From Nipponacmea schrenckii (taxonomy: Eukaryota; Mollusca; Gastropoda; Lottiidae), in contig CM060200.1 in assembly GCA_030562195.1 (NCBI GenBank), positions 7,936,001-8,000,000 of the forward strand: 64,000 nt of DNA, read 5' to 3'. Positions within the stretch are counted from its first letter, which is position 1; every line of letters begins with the position of its first letter. Shown here piece by piece: positions 1-11,640 of the stretch. Under the pieces are notes generated by a model, which saw nothing but the letters and a program-made list of their open reading frames with translations, did not search any database and was not told the DNA's origin. The position numbers and the translations under genes are program-made.

Positions 1-643
1 ATGCCCATGTACAGCTGGGTCTAATAGAATACTGAGTAAAGATGACTTATTATATGTCAAGATGAAAGTCAAATCCGAAGAAACCAGTAAGAACAAGTCT
101 TTGGAAGCAGACTTCAGAACTAATAATGAAGAAAAGTCCATGTAAAAACACTAAATCAATGCAGAAAACCCAAATCAATGTAGAAACAGCATTTTCTTCT
201 GTGCTCTTCAGCTGAAATAAGAAAAAAAAATCAATAAATAAACCGTAGATAAAATCTATTAGCCCTATAACAGCTTATTTGATTACAACTTACTATTATT
301 AATGGAATACTTTTTTTTAAAGCAATGAGATTTATGGATTTATCAGAATAAAGGTCCTTTAATGAATTTTTCCAAAGTGCTCAGACATATTTAAATTTCG
401 ATACTTTAATTAATGAGGGACGAAACATCAAGTTTTCATTTAGGAAGTACCATAGCAAATCTTATTCGACTGCTAAGATAATAAGATAAGATAATAACTA
501 AATTCCTTGTAACATACCCGCAGCTTTTCTTCTGTAGACCTGGTTCTTCTTTTAGTGCACTTGTTGATTTTGTCTGGTCTTCATCTGTAGGCGCCGCTTC
601 ATCTGTTCTTCATCTGTTCCTCTTCATCTGTGAATAGGAGCTC
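1..643. other. no gene seen; tail flank of the tandem array
   Basis: No open frame or splice-consistent exon is visible in the first 500 bases. From about 535 the sequence joins the 3' end of array unit 4, including the short direct repeat of cttcatctgtt that follows the stop in every unit. Confidence 0.4.
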
Positions 644-2136
644 TTAAAAGTCATACAGGCCATGACCCCAGATAACTCCTATTGTGGCAGTGCTATTGCG
701 GGTAGGTAAATTACCAGATGATTTACCCCTTCTAACCTGAAAAATACAAAATTATTTAATTATTAAAATTTATTACGATCACAATTTTAAGCTATCAGTT
801 ACAATTCGTAAACTGAAAGACATCCCTGACTATTCTTTTCTGAGAGAGTATGAGACACAAAGAAAAGGCCGGTCCAAAACTTCTAAACACAGTAGGGTCT
901 GAGGCTAACTCATATTAACCTGATTTAGTTTTTCTTTTGAAGACAAAAATCAGGATTTAGAAAGCAATAAAATTACAAAGCAGATTTATTGATCAATCAA
1001 AACAAAACTTGCCTCGTGAGCTTCCATGCCACACCATTAGCACTTCATTTCTGTGAAATATAGTGAAGCTCTATCTGTTTACACCTAAAAACACAATTAA
1101 ACAAGTTATTTGATATGAAACTAATAAAATATACTAACAGATAACATGAAACTGAAGTTTAGGTATGGTGAGGTAAAATATATTGGTGGTAGGGATATTA
1201 GTTGGAGTCTGACCTGTTCCTTTTAATGTTTAGCATATCAAATCCATGATACTAATCCTTACCTTAGCTTTTTTCCAAGAGTCGCCTTAGGGACATTGTG
1301 CTCCACCATAAACCGATTGACCTCCCAGTTTAATGTCCCTTTGAAGCTAAAGACCAGCTTCTTTGCTCTTGGAACCCTGGAAGAAAATAATAGTATTGTA
1401 AAAGAATCAGTCTAAGGTATTAAAGTTATGGGCAAATAGTAATGAAAACAATGAATCAAATCAACAGGAATATGTTTAACTGACAGTTTTAAGAAAACGC
1501 AACTTTCCATTAATTCTATAAGACCAAAACTATCTAAAAGGGTGACGCAAAAATAATAACGATAATACTGGAAACTGCCCCTTAACTCTGTATATCAAAT
1601 GTGAATTTCATCTTGTGGCCAATATTTCTTTTCGTTGACAATCATTTTTCAAAGGTCGCTCTAGAACTGATAAGCATTAAACATTCGTTTTCAAGACCAA
1701 TAACATTTAGCAGTTAACATAACCATGAGAGGCAAGTTTCCATTATTATAACACACATCGCCACTTGACAACCGGGTTTGTCTAATATGCACTCCTGTTT
1801 GGTTCAAAAAGAAAGTTTATGCTCAAAAATCCAGATTTTAAGAAATACAGTTAACTACCTGGATAATACAATTAATTCTTAAACTTGATTAGCCAATCAA
1901 AATGAACGGATCACTAAAATTCTTTTTATTTTGTTTTGTAGAGGACATGGCTCCAAAATATTTTGAAAGGCTACAGAAGATAGCTAAATTAGTAATGGTG
2001 GGTTTAACATTGTAAACTCCTTAAACAAGAATTGTGACTGAAATTAATGTACTGACCGTGCTATTTTGATCATCTTACTGTATGTGGTGTATATCAAACC
2101 CAATAGTAAAGACGGCTATCGAGTTCCCGCTTACGG
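644..2136 (-). pseudogene. array unit 4: decayed four-exon gene tail with lost CxxC motif
   Basis: Fourth (most 3') copy of a four-exon cassette. Exons on the minus strand in order: A 2057-2136, B 1263-1376, C 1013-1074, D 644-736. Splice signals are kept: donor GTCAGT after A, GTAAGG after B, a GC-type donor (GCAAGT) after C, and CAG before D. Exon A reads VSGNSIAVFTIGFDIHH then hits TAA where unit 2 has a Leu codon. Exon B, 114 bp, reads on as VPRAKKLVFSFKGTLN only in a shifted frame. Exon C is frame-broken. Exon D begins VRRGKSSGNLPTRNS but stops early, and both Cys of the CxxC in units 2 and 3 are replaced (Trp and Gly). The family is not recognised. Intron sequence near 790-850 matches unit 3 near 2543-2602, so the whole segment was duplicated, not a cDNA. 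Confidence 0.6.
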
Positions 2137-2352
2137 CTAAAAAGAGGAAAGAGACACAGACTGTATTGAGTATAACTACCATAATATTACAACTATTAAG
2201 ACAGGAGACGCGATTTTTTTTAAATCTGCTTCTATTTCTGAAAATACACACAGCTAAAAATGGAATTATGGTACTCTGATTTCAAAACTATAAATGTTCG
2301 AAATTCTTACAAAATATGGGTGGAGGAATCGCCCCATTTCTTCATCTGTTCT

Positions 2353-3689
2353 TCATCTGTTCTTCATCTGTTCCTCTTCATCTGTGAATAGGAGGTCTGA
2401 CAAGTCATACAGGCAATGACCGCAGATTACTCCTATCGCGGCAGTGCTATTGCGGGTAGGTAAATTACCAGACGATTTACCCCTTTTAACCTGAAAAATA
2501 CAAAAACAATATGATCAAACAAACACATTGAAGGCCTATTTTAAGCTATCAATTACAATTTTGAAATTGAAATAAATCCCTGACTATATTCTTCTGAGAG
2601 GGCATTATATACAAAGAAATGGATAGTCAAAAATTTCAAAACTCAGTAGGGTCTCAGGTTTACTCACATTAACCTAATTTAGTTTTTCTTTTAAAGGCAA
2701 TGTTAGGATTCACAAAGCTGTGACATTAGCAGAGCAGATTTATTGAGCAATAAAAAAACTTGCCTCGTGAGCTTCCATGCCACACCATAAGCACTTTATT
2801 TCTATGAAATATAGTGTAGCTCTATCTGTTTACACCTAAAAACACAAGTAAACAAGCTTTTTTTTTTATAAGATATCAAACTAATAAAATAATCAAACAG
2901 TTAACATGAAACTGAAGACGATGTAGGTTTATGTATAAAATTGGTGGTTGTGAGATCTAAATATTGCTAGGAGTGTGAATGTATGGTGACCTGACCTTAT
3001 CATTCCAATATAATTCGTAAAGGATACTCTTGACCGATTCCAATTTGATGACCATGGTGCATATTGTCAAAGGGATGATAATTAACTATCAGTAGATGTT
3101 TCTTATCAATATTTATCGTTTCTGGTTTAAAGATTTTCCAAATATTAATGTTGATATATAACATATTTACAGTGTACGTGAGGTTTATGTTTAGCATGTA
3201 TCATATCCCAGAAAATAAACCGTACCTTAGCTTTGTTCCAAGAGTCGCCTTTGGACATTGTGCTCCACCATAACCCGATTGACCTTCCAGTTTAATGTCC
3301 CTTTCAAGCTAAAGACCAGCTTCTTTATTCTTGGAACCCTGAAAGAAAATATTAATTTGAAAAACGTATCTTTCCATTAATTCTATAACACCAAAACTAG
3401 CTAAAGGGAGTATTGATAATTCAGGAAACTGCCCCCTTTACTCTGTATACCAAATGTGAATGACATCATTTGGCCAATATCTCTTTGCATTGAGAAGCGT
3501 GTTGACTGGAGTACTAAATTCATTTTATATTATTTTCTAGGATACGACTCCAAAATATATCAAATACTATAGAAAATAGCTGAATTGTGACTGAAATTAA
3601 TGTACTTACCGTGCTATGTTGATCATCTTACTGTATGTGGTGTATATCAAACTCAATAGTAAAGACGGCTATCGAGTTCCCGCTTACGG
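2353..3689 (-). pseudogene. array unit 3: four-exon gene tail, last exon intact
   Basis: Exons: A 3610-3689 (perfect GTAAGT donor), B 3226-3338, C 2764-2825 (GC donor), D 2353-2490. Exon D is the best preserved copy in the array: 45 codons starting VKRGKSSGNLPTRNS, then a zinc-binding-like ICGHC motif followed by LYDLSDLLF and an acidic end, then stop. Exon A has the same TAA as unit 4. Exon B lost one base relative to unit 4 and runs out of frame. Exon C has a 5-bp length change that breaks the frame before its GVAxE-like Cys motif (CLWCG). The copy is therefore probably not translated as a whole, unless only the last exon is used. All introns appear to be phase 0 in the ancestral reading. 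No known family is recognised. Confidence 0.6.
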
Positions 3690-3874
3690 CTAAAAAGGAA
3701 AGATACAACATTGCATTGAGTAAAACTACCAAAATATTTTTTTACATACAACTTTTAATAAAAGAGACTCTGAAAATTCACACAGTTGAAAATCTTATAA
3801 TGGTACTCTGATTTCAAAACTATAAAATGTTCGAAATTCTTACAAAATATGGGTGGAGGAATCGCCCCATTTCT

Positions 3875-5370
3875 TCATCTGTTCTTCATCTGTTCCTCTT
3901 CATCTGTGAATAGGAGGTCTGACAAGTCATACAGACAATGACCGCAGATTACTCCTATTGTGGCAGTGCTATTGCGGGTAACCTAAATAAAGATACAAAA
4001 GGAATAATTTTTTTTATATATCAACATAAATTTTACAGATTAGTCCACCGTACCAAATGACATTTTGTCGAGTGTATGTAAGTATAAAATTTGCGCCCAT
4101 CGATCGAAAAGAATTGTGACCTCATAGCACCTAAAGTCCATTTAGCCTGAAAAGGGAAAAGGAGTCCAGAATAATAATACGTAATAAAGTCCACTTGCCT
4201 TTGGAGCTTCTGTGCCACACCATAAGCACTCCTCCATATTGAAGCTCTCTGTTTACACCTAAAATAACATAATGAACAAATCTGATTATTCTTGAAACAA
4301 ATAAGTAGATACGATATCTCTTGCCTATTGTTGAAGTATGTTAAGTGAATTTAAAGTTTTAATGTGTTAAACTTAAACTGAACAATGTTCAAAACAGGAA
4401 ATATATAAATGCCTAATTCTATAATGCTTTCTAACAATATCAACCAAAAACTTGCTTTAGTAAGTGTAAGTGTTCTTATAGATTCTTATAGATCAGACAG
4501 ATATAAAATATGTATATAGGAAGAACTTTCAGTTATGAATTACAACATTTCTGATAATGAAAGTGATGTATACTGTCCATTTACATTGATATTTACAGTG
4601 GTTCTATTGTTGACTTGATGTGATGCTACATCATTTAATATTTTAAATATCCTTACCTTAGCTTTGTTCCAAGACTCGTCTTTTGGACATTTATGCTCCA
4701 CCATAACCTTATTGACCTCCAAGTTTAAATGTCCATTTATAGCTACAGACCAGCTATGTTCTTGAAACCCTGGATGAGAAGCAACAGAAATTTCAATTAC
4801 AGTAATTTAAGTAGTCATGTTATCAATATTTCATTGGTTGTAAAGATGTTATCTATCCTGTATAATACGTCTATGTTTTTTCTATGTACATCATTCGAAT
4901 TTGAGTGAAATATCTGTTCTTCCTGTAAGTTAATACCCATTATCACTATCACTATCGCAAATGAAGCTACAGTTTCTAAGGGTCTTCGCAATAGCTATAC
5001 ATTGACATTTCAGTGGACTTACAGAACTACAGATATTGGACTGAAGATCTTAAAGAACACATTAATTACAACTGCATCAGCAATGTACAGAAACAGGTTA
5101 GAAAACATCCATGCAAAAGACAGACACAATAACTCATTAAACATTTTCAATTCTATGGTATTTTTTAATTCTAAAGACGATTTCACAATGATTCACAATA
5201 AGTCCATCAACAATTGTGCATTCTAGAGTCTTTACGAACTACATTGGTGACCCAATGTGGAATGTATAATAATATGGACTGACCGTGCTATGTTGATCAT
5301 CTAACTGTGCGTGGTGTATGTCAAACCCAATAGTAAAAACTGCTATCGAGTTCCCGCTGACTTCTTACGG
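3875..5370 (-). pseudogene. array unit 2: four-exon gene tail, Cys motifs kept
   Basis: Exons: A 5284-5370, B 4657-4769, C 4199-4248, D 3875-3982. Exon A encodes GNSIAVFTIGFDIHHAQLDD without the TAA seen in units 3 and 4, but carries a 7-bp insertion at its 5' end that puts a stop upstream in the phase used by units 3/4. Exon B gives WSVAINGHLNLEVNKVMVEH then KCPKDESWNKAK, and is 1 base short of the phase-0 length. Exon C encodes EECLWCGTEAPK, a CxxC motif. Exon D lacks the KGKSSGNLP segment and starts at VTRNSTATIGVICGHC. This unit shows most of the ancestral protein, but each junction has a small lesion. It may be a pseudogene, or use alternative acceptors; RNA evidence would decide. Confidence 0.6.
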
Positions 5371-6317
5371 CTGAAATGTACACAAATGACAATCATTTCA
5401 ATTGAAGTAAGGAGGGGTCAATTAGTCTAGATCTATAATGTATACTTTTTAATTCCTGAATGGGGTGAAACAGTGCCTTCATAGATGGCCATATTATTTA
5501 CAGAAATGATTTAATGTAATTCAATATAGTATCATGTGTTTGACGAAAATAACATTAATATTCCAACAATCAAACTGAATGAGCTACAGTCTGTCTAAAA
5601 TATCTGAGGATCAACTAACCTAAGATGGGCGGAGAAATCACCGCACTTCTTCATCTGTTCCTCTTCATCTGTTCTTCATCTGTTGGCGCGCGCCTCTTCT
5701 TCTGTACTTCATCTGTGAATAGGAGGATCTGTAGAGTCATACAGGCCATGACTCCAGATAACTCCTATCGTGGCAGTGCTATGGTGGGTTGGTAAATTAC
5801 CAGACGATTTACCCTTTCTCACCTGAAATTAATCCAAAATAATAAAAACTTGCAGATATTTCACATAAGCAGCCAAACAACAGCAAATTCCAATGGCCCT
5901 GTTTCAAAACTGTAGACTCACATGCTTTTTTGATATATTTTACAAAGATGGAAATGAAATAATCATTAAAAGATGTACAAGATCACATTTCGCATGTGTT
6001 TATTCTTGCCCATATAGTAAATTATGTAAAAAAAATCTGAGTGAGCACGAGTTACACAATTTAGTTAATAGAGAGAAACACTAAATCACGAAAATCAATA
6101 GAGATCGTCTTCATAACGACATTGACCTAAATATCAAAATAATCCATTAAGAATTGTAGCCTGGGTTGCACAATATAGCTAATATAGAGAAAAGCGCTAA
6201 AATATTTCAGTGAAACTCAAAAGATGATCACGAAAATCAATAAGGATCATCTCTATAATGGCAAAATAAAAAGAAATCCATAAATAATTCTAGCCCAAGA
6301 GTGAGCATGAGCTAAAT

Positions 6318-6437
6318 GGGTCATCTCATGTGGTAGCAATTGGGTCATCTCATGTGGTAGCAATTGGGTCATCTCATGTGGTAGCAATTGGGTCATCTCA
6401 TGTGGTAGCAATTGGGTCATCTCATGTGGTAGCAATC
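6318..6437. repeat. 24-bp minisatellite, five copies
   Basis: Five near-identical head-to-tail copies of a 24-base unit beginning gggtcatctcatgtggtagc. The period is a multiple of three, so an accidental open frame (LPHEMTQL repeats) runs through it on the minus strand; this is not a gene. It lies in the exon C to exon D intron of array unit 1. Confidence 0.9.
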
Positions 6438-6859
6438 CTTAAACGAAATTGTTAAAGTATGCTGAATAGATACTTACGTGAGGAGCTTCGATGCCACACA
6501 ATAAGCACTCTATTTCTTTATAATGAAGCTCTATCTGAATACACCTAAAATTAAAAATATATTGAAAGTAAAAATTGATTGTAATTGTGCACCAAAAATT
6601 GAATGTACTATATATATAAACTTCGTGTTTCATATAAGCTAAAAAAATATTTTTTGTTTTTCTTCATATAAACAAACTTGAATAGATGTGACAACTGAAC
6701 TCCTTGTAAGGGAGATAATTCTCGAAGCAAACAAGTAGACTTAAAGCAATTAAAGGGAGACAAATAGATTTATTCAAAGCGTATTACACGTGTATTTTAT
6801 AATATCATAATTGTTTGATATTATTTAATATATCTATCGTACGTGTATTTTACATGTTT

Positions 6860-7315
6860 CTTTTTTTTTTTAAATTTATATCAAAATTATTTGATGTCAT
6901 ATATCTGTTACATGTACTTTTATATCTATTTAATATTTTTATCTGTAACGTACTTATTTGATGTCTATTTTATATGTAATATTATCGACCTAATATTTCT
7001 TGGGTGTTTTTAATATTTATTTTATATGTATTATATCTATTTTATGTGTTTTTTTTATATATTTTATATTTATTTTATGTGTATTATTTTTATATTTCAT
7101 ATCTTTTTTATATTTATTTTATATATATATATTTCATTAAATCTATTTTATCTGTATTTTGTATATTATTGTATATCAGTTTAATGTTTATTTTATATAT
7201 ATATTTTATTATATGTATTTTATGTCTTGTTTATGTATTTCACATTATTTTAAAAATGTAAATATATTTTGTATATTTATTATATATTTATTTATCTTTT
7301 GTATAATTAAATGTG
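6860..7315. repeat. AT-rich low-complexity tract
   Basis: About 450 bases made almost only of ttatattta, tttatatgtatt and similar words, with poly-T runs. It gives a low-complexity open frame on the plus strand with Tyr/Phe/Ile/Leu only, which is not a plausible protein. Confidence 0.8.
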
Positions 7316-7424
7316 CTTCATAAACTGTTCATGCTGTGGAGACTTATGCGTTATGTCATTAAAATAACATACATTATTATTTTAACTTACCTCTATTTGT
7401 TCCAAGAGAGGCTGAGTGGACATG

Positions 7425-7566
7425 ATATGGCCGTGTGCAACCTAAGTGGCCCTAACAAGGTAGCCCACAGGCTGCCACAACTAAACTACGCGCGAGCCCA
7501 ACCCAAAAACGCGATAATTTTGCTCCATGTGAACTACCTCCAAAAACTTAGGTTGCACACCATATC
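7425..7566. mobile_element. small inverted-repeat insertion in exon B of unit 1
   Basis: The ends are inverted copies: gatatgg-cc-gtgtgcaacctaag on the left and cttaggttgcacac-catatc on the right, i.e. a perfect 14-bp core extended by gatatg. The interior is GC-richer than its surroundings. It replaces the central part of exon B that units 2-4 share (the VNRVMVEH region), so it is an insertion, possibly with deletion. No clear target duplication is seen. It resembles a short non-autonomous DNA element. Confidence 0.5.
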
Positions 7567-8139
7567 TGAAGTTGTCCGTAGCTAAAGACCAATTACTATA
7601 CTTGGAACCCTGTAAATAACAATAAAATAAAAAAGACAATAAGTATAATAACCTTTAACTTTAGGCCTGTCAGTGGTGGTCCGATTACACTATTATAGGA
7701 TTTGCATCTAGTGACATTCTCACCTGTAGTTTATTCTATATGATCAATTTGTTAAATAATAATTGTCATTGTCAAGTTTGGATAATACACGTTTCATACA
7801 CGTACACATTCACCGTGTGGTATAGGGGTAAGGTGTAAGAATGCACAAATATATTTGTATTTTTCACAATGTCTTAGGAGAGACCCCTCAAAGGACTATG
7901 TATGATTTGTGATCACTTTATTCCATATAACTGCCCCATTTTTAATCTCAACAGCTCAAGACAGCTGCCCCCCCCCCCCCAATAAAGTCAGACTGCACCC
8001 TACTTGTACACAGTCTGACGCTGCATACAGCAAAGATTATTCTGTTGCTATTGTTCAGTATACTAACCTCAACAGGGATAGTTTCCCAACAATTGTGTAT
8101 TTTAACTCAATAGTAAAAACTGCTATTGGTCACCCTGAT

Positions 8140-9360
8140 CTGAAAGTAAAAGACGAAAAAATATCAAAATTGATAATGTTACCAATGAATTCATTTGAGA
8201 GCTGGTGGCGAAGATGTGTTACATTATATTGAATAGTTATCGTTTTATGAAAATTCATCCAGTCCTATAGAGCTTATAAATATTGAATTGAAAATTAAGC
8301 ATCAATATGGAACAACATAAAAAATTGTATGAAATGTTTCGATGTGATTTCCCATGATCATCAAGAACTTCACAATGAAAAATGTATCCCCAAAGTATTT
8401 ATATATACCTCGATGGAAATGACACAGCGTTACATAGAAAACGTATATCCTGTTTCCCCGCATCAAATACTTCACGTAATCTTTGCATACAAAAATACGT
8501 TTTTTTGTCGAATAGAATTGTAAACGCAAATTTTTGAAAAACGAAAGAGTGAGGTTAATTTTGAAATGATATGGAATTCAATGCTTAAAATTTTAGAACA
8601 AGTAAACGCACAAACATCTTTATTTATAACCTACTGGTTATATATTTATAAGGCACATGCCTACAGTTTTAAGTTATATCAAGTAAATATATAAAACTAG
8701 ATTAGTGTCGTATATAAATCGATAGGTTTTAAAAATGTTAACAGTATATACATGCAATATTTTGTTCAATAGATATAAATTTATGTTGGATTATTTTAAC
8801 TAAGCATTTTATTTCCTAATTTCTATTCCTTTGGTTATATACTCTGATAAGTTCCGAATTACATGAAGATATTATGAACATTTTTAGAGAATTTAATTAA
8901 GTCGACTTACCGGTTGCTATAAACGAAGCAAACTGACGCTCAATGGTTAAAAGCAAGCGAGTACATTTCATTACTAGGGTGATATTCAATTTTCAGTCTT
9001 GATTACTATTCAGTAAAAAGTGTTAACCCTATATGGCCTATAGTACGAATGTGTTATTACAATGACAGAGATAATAACTATAAAAGGCGAATCTTAAAAC
9101 CAAACCAAAGACCCAATTAAAAATCAATTACTTTGACAAATGTAAAACATATTAAAAAACAATTGCAAAAAATGTAAATAAAAATGACTCTTTAATTCTA
9201 AACTATTTAAAGGTAATTGCAAAATTTTTCACGGAATATCCACATTAACTAAATTTACAAGTCCAAAAATAAAATGTTATCAATGCAAGCTACACAGTTG
9301 AAAAAGGTACTGAAACACAAATAAATCTTTATCAAGCAAAATTTTAAAACTACAAAATGT
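8140..9360. other. no gene seen
   Basis: AT-rich sequence with overlapping short open frames on both strands around 8302-8529. They lack splice context or recognisable protein features. Any upstream exons of the array gene were not recognised here. Confidence 0.4.
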
Positions 9361-9379
9361 GAGATAAACAGAACTCAAA

Positions 9380-9634
9380 TACCTACCATTTTGTTTTGCA
9401 TACAGGTAAATAATGACAAAAACGTAATTTTGCCAAATAAACAGACCAAGCTCAAGATGTTTTCACTTTCTAGCAATTATAGCCCAAAGAGACCAAATTA
9501 AAATAAAGTATTTGTTGCAAAGCTACAAAACTACTATTCCGGGAATTTTAGAAAAAAAAACAAAACTCCAAATTCTAAAAAATTCAAGAAACCCATTAGA
9601 TAAGATGGGTGTTTTGCTTGCATAGGCAGATTTC

Positions 9635-9665
<31 letters not shown>

Positions 9666-11640
9666 AATATTACAAACCTGGAATTTGCAGCCAATATTCA
9701 CATGGGTTATCTGGACGTGTGCGAAAAGAAACCCAAAAAATCTGCTAAAGTTTACGAAAAACATTTGAAAATGTTATTTGGCTTGCATATAGGCCACTTG
9801 AGGCAAATATGACAAATTGCTTACTTTTCCAAATGAACAAATTAAGCTCAAGTCTTGCTCATTTCTACTCCTGAGAGCTCTGGGACTTCAAAAAACCTCT
9901 AAAACCAAGTTAAAATCTATATAAATCAGGACTCAAATATCTGCCATAGAACAGCTAATTGTTTCCGTCTTGCATATTGACCATAAGAGCCAAATATGAC
10001 AAATAGATAACTTTTCCAAATAAACCAATTAAGATCAGGTTTCCTACTAAATCGGTGCCAGGACTTCAAAAATCTGAAAAAACTGCAATTAAAATCAATT
10101 AAATTTTCAAAATAGCAAGTTTGTCTGTCCCATAATTGCTCAAGCACGTTGGATTTTGTGGTTTTGAATGTTTCCTGTTTATGACTTCCTTCACATTCCA
10201 GGTATTGGCATGTGGTAAAAAGCAGAATTTTATGTCAAATTCAGAAATCATTGGATACTGCAATTTTTCCATTTTTGGCAATCAGAAAATGCTGATAATT
10301 CCCAAATTCGATTACAGCTCAATACTTTGATAGAGGGTGGATATCCTATCTCGGTTGGATGGTTTTGTGTTTGTTTTAAGCCCTTTGGCAGCTAGGAATT
10401 CAGATTTTGGCAATTTTGAATTTTCGATCGATCGGACTCTGCGCAAATAAGGAAACTGGCTAGAAGTTACGAATTGAATTTAACACTGTATTTTGCGCAT
10501 TAGGCCACTTGAAGAAATATGTTTCACAACTACTTTTAAGAGAATTAGTAGTCTTGCTCACATTCACAATGAATGCTCTGACTTCAAAAACCGCTAACAG
10601 GGAGTTAAGATCATATAAATCAGGACTGGCAATATTAGCATAGAAGGGGAAATACTTAAAAATAATTGTATTCTCGGATATTGCTAGAGCCAAATAGACA
10701 ATAATTACTATTTCCAAATCACCACGATTAACCTAGGCCTTAGTCTTCCTACAAACAGGGGCCAACTCGCAAATGAGCCCCCCTTCACCACCCAAAAAAA
10801 AAAGATTTAAACCAGTTTTTAACAAACTTAAAAAATTAAGCTTCCCCAAATCTTGCTCCCCTTTTCTTTTTTTCCCGAAAGCTTCAAAGCTAGAAAAAAA
10901 CCTTCCCAAAAACCAAGTTTTTTAACATTCAAAAACAGAACTCAAATACCTGCCATAGAACAAAAAATTGTTTGGAATAACTTGCATATTGGCCATAAAG
11001 GCACTGCAAATAACTAAAAAAGTGCCAAAAAATCCTGATTTTACAGAACCGTCCAAAACTTTCAAAGAGGGCAGGTATGGCATCGCGGTTTGCAGTGGTT
11101 ATATGTGTTTGTTTTAAGACTCTGGATCAAATGTAAAATGAGCAATTGGGCAATTTTGAGAATTTCGGTATCGGCAACTTTTTTTTAGCATTATGCTAAT
11201 TTGGCTATTTCCCAGACTATATTCAGAAATTAACAGGTTCTCTATTTTCAGACTATAGCCTAGAAGGCAATGGTTTCCTTTGAATTTCAGATGCCAACTT
11301 AAATGACTTTAGAAAGCCAATGCGGATTGTCCCTCTGAATTCAGCTCTCTCAGATTGTGGATTTTCGAGGTGTTTTTTTATTTTAGCCAAGTTTGCCTTG
11401 GTCCCTTTCGCTCAGCTCTTCCGGATTTTGGTCGATTTTCGAAGTGTTTCCGATATTGTCCCCTGGGCCAAATTGATAGGGAAATAAGCAGAATTAGGCA
11501 GTTTTGGGAGATTTTGGTCTCGGCAATTTTTTCAGCATTTGGGCTAATTTCAGAAAAATGGCTATAATTCCCAAACTACAGCAGATATTTGGGTTATGTT
11601 TTTTCTGACATGTACACACGGCCAATGCGGGTGTGAATAT
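9380..11640. repeat. array of diverged repeats, non-coding
   Basis: Variants of the same words recur: 'cttgcatattggccata', 'ttttccaaataaaccaatt' and 'aagctcaag', near 9410-9460, 9783-9850, 9970-10040, 10490-10560, 10680-10745 and 10985-11010. A second block ('gtgtttgttttaag', then 'caattttgaattttcg'-like) appears near 10365-10430 and 11105-11170. The copies are too diverged to set one period. A 33-base A run lies at 9635-9665. No coding potential is seen. Confidence 0.55.

Larger units (their letters stand above)
5709..8139 (-). pseudogene. array unit 1: four-exon gene tail, exon B interrupted
   Basis: First unit in transcription order. Exons: A-like 8068-8139 (diverged, PIAVFTIELKYT), B 7392-7609, C 6478-6534, D 5709-5822. 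Exon C is fully intact and phase 0: IELHYKEIECLLCGIEAPH between CAG and GTAAGT. Exon B opens GSKYSNWSLAT in phase 0, which fixes the ancestral frame, but its middle is replaced by a palindrome-ended insertion (7425-7566). Exon D keeps VRKGKSSGNLPT but its CxxC has become WSHG and it reads through to a different stop. A 24-bp minisatellite lies in the C-D intron. The longer spacing of this unit (about 2.4 kb against 1.3-1.5 kb) comes from these insertions and AT-rich growth. Confidence 0.55.

Noticed and set aside
6253..6435. Minus-strand frame with LPHEMTQL repeats
   Set aside because: Arises from the 24-bp minisatellite, whose period is a multiple of three; no splice or start context.
7004..7261. 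85-codon plus-strand frame
   Set aside because: Made only of Tyr, Phe, Ile, Leu and Val codons in a TTATAT-rich low-complexity tract.
7966..7980. Poly-C run as a regulatory G-quadruplex
   Set aside because: A single homopolymer without other G runs; more likely slippage.
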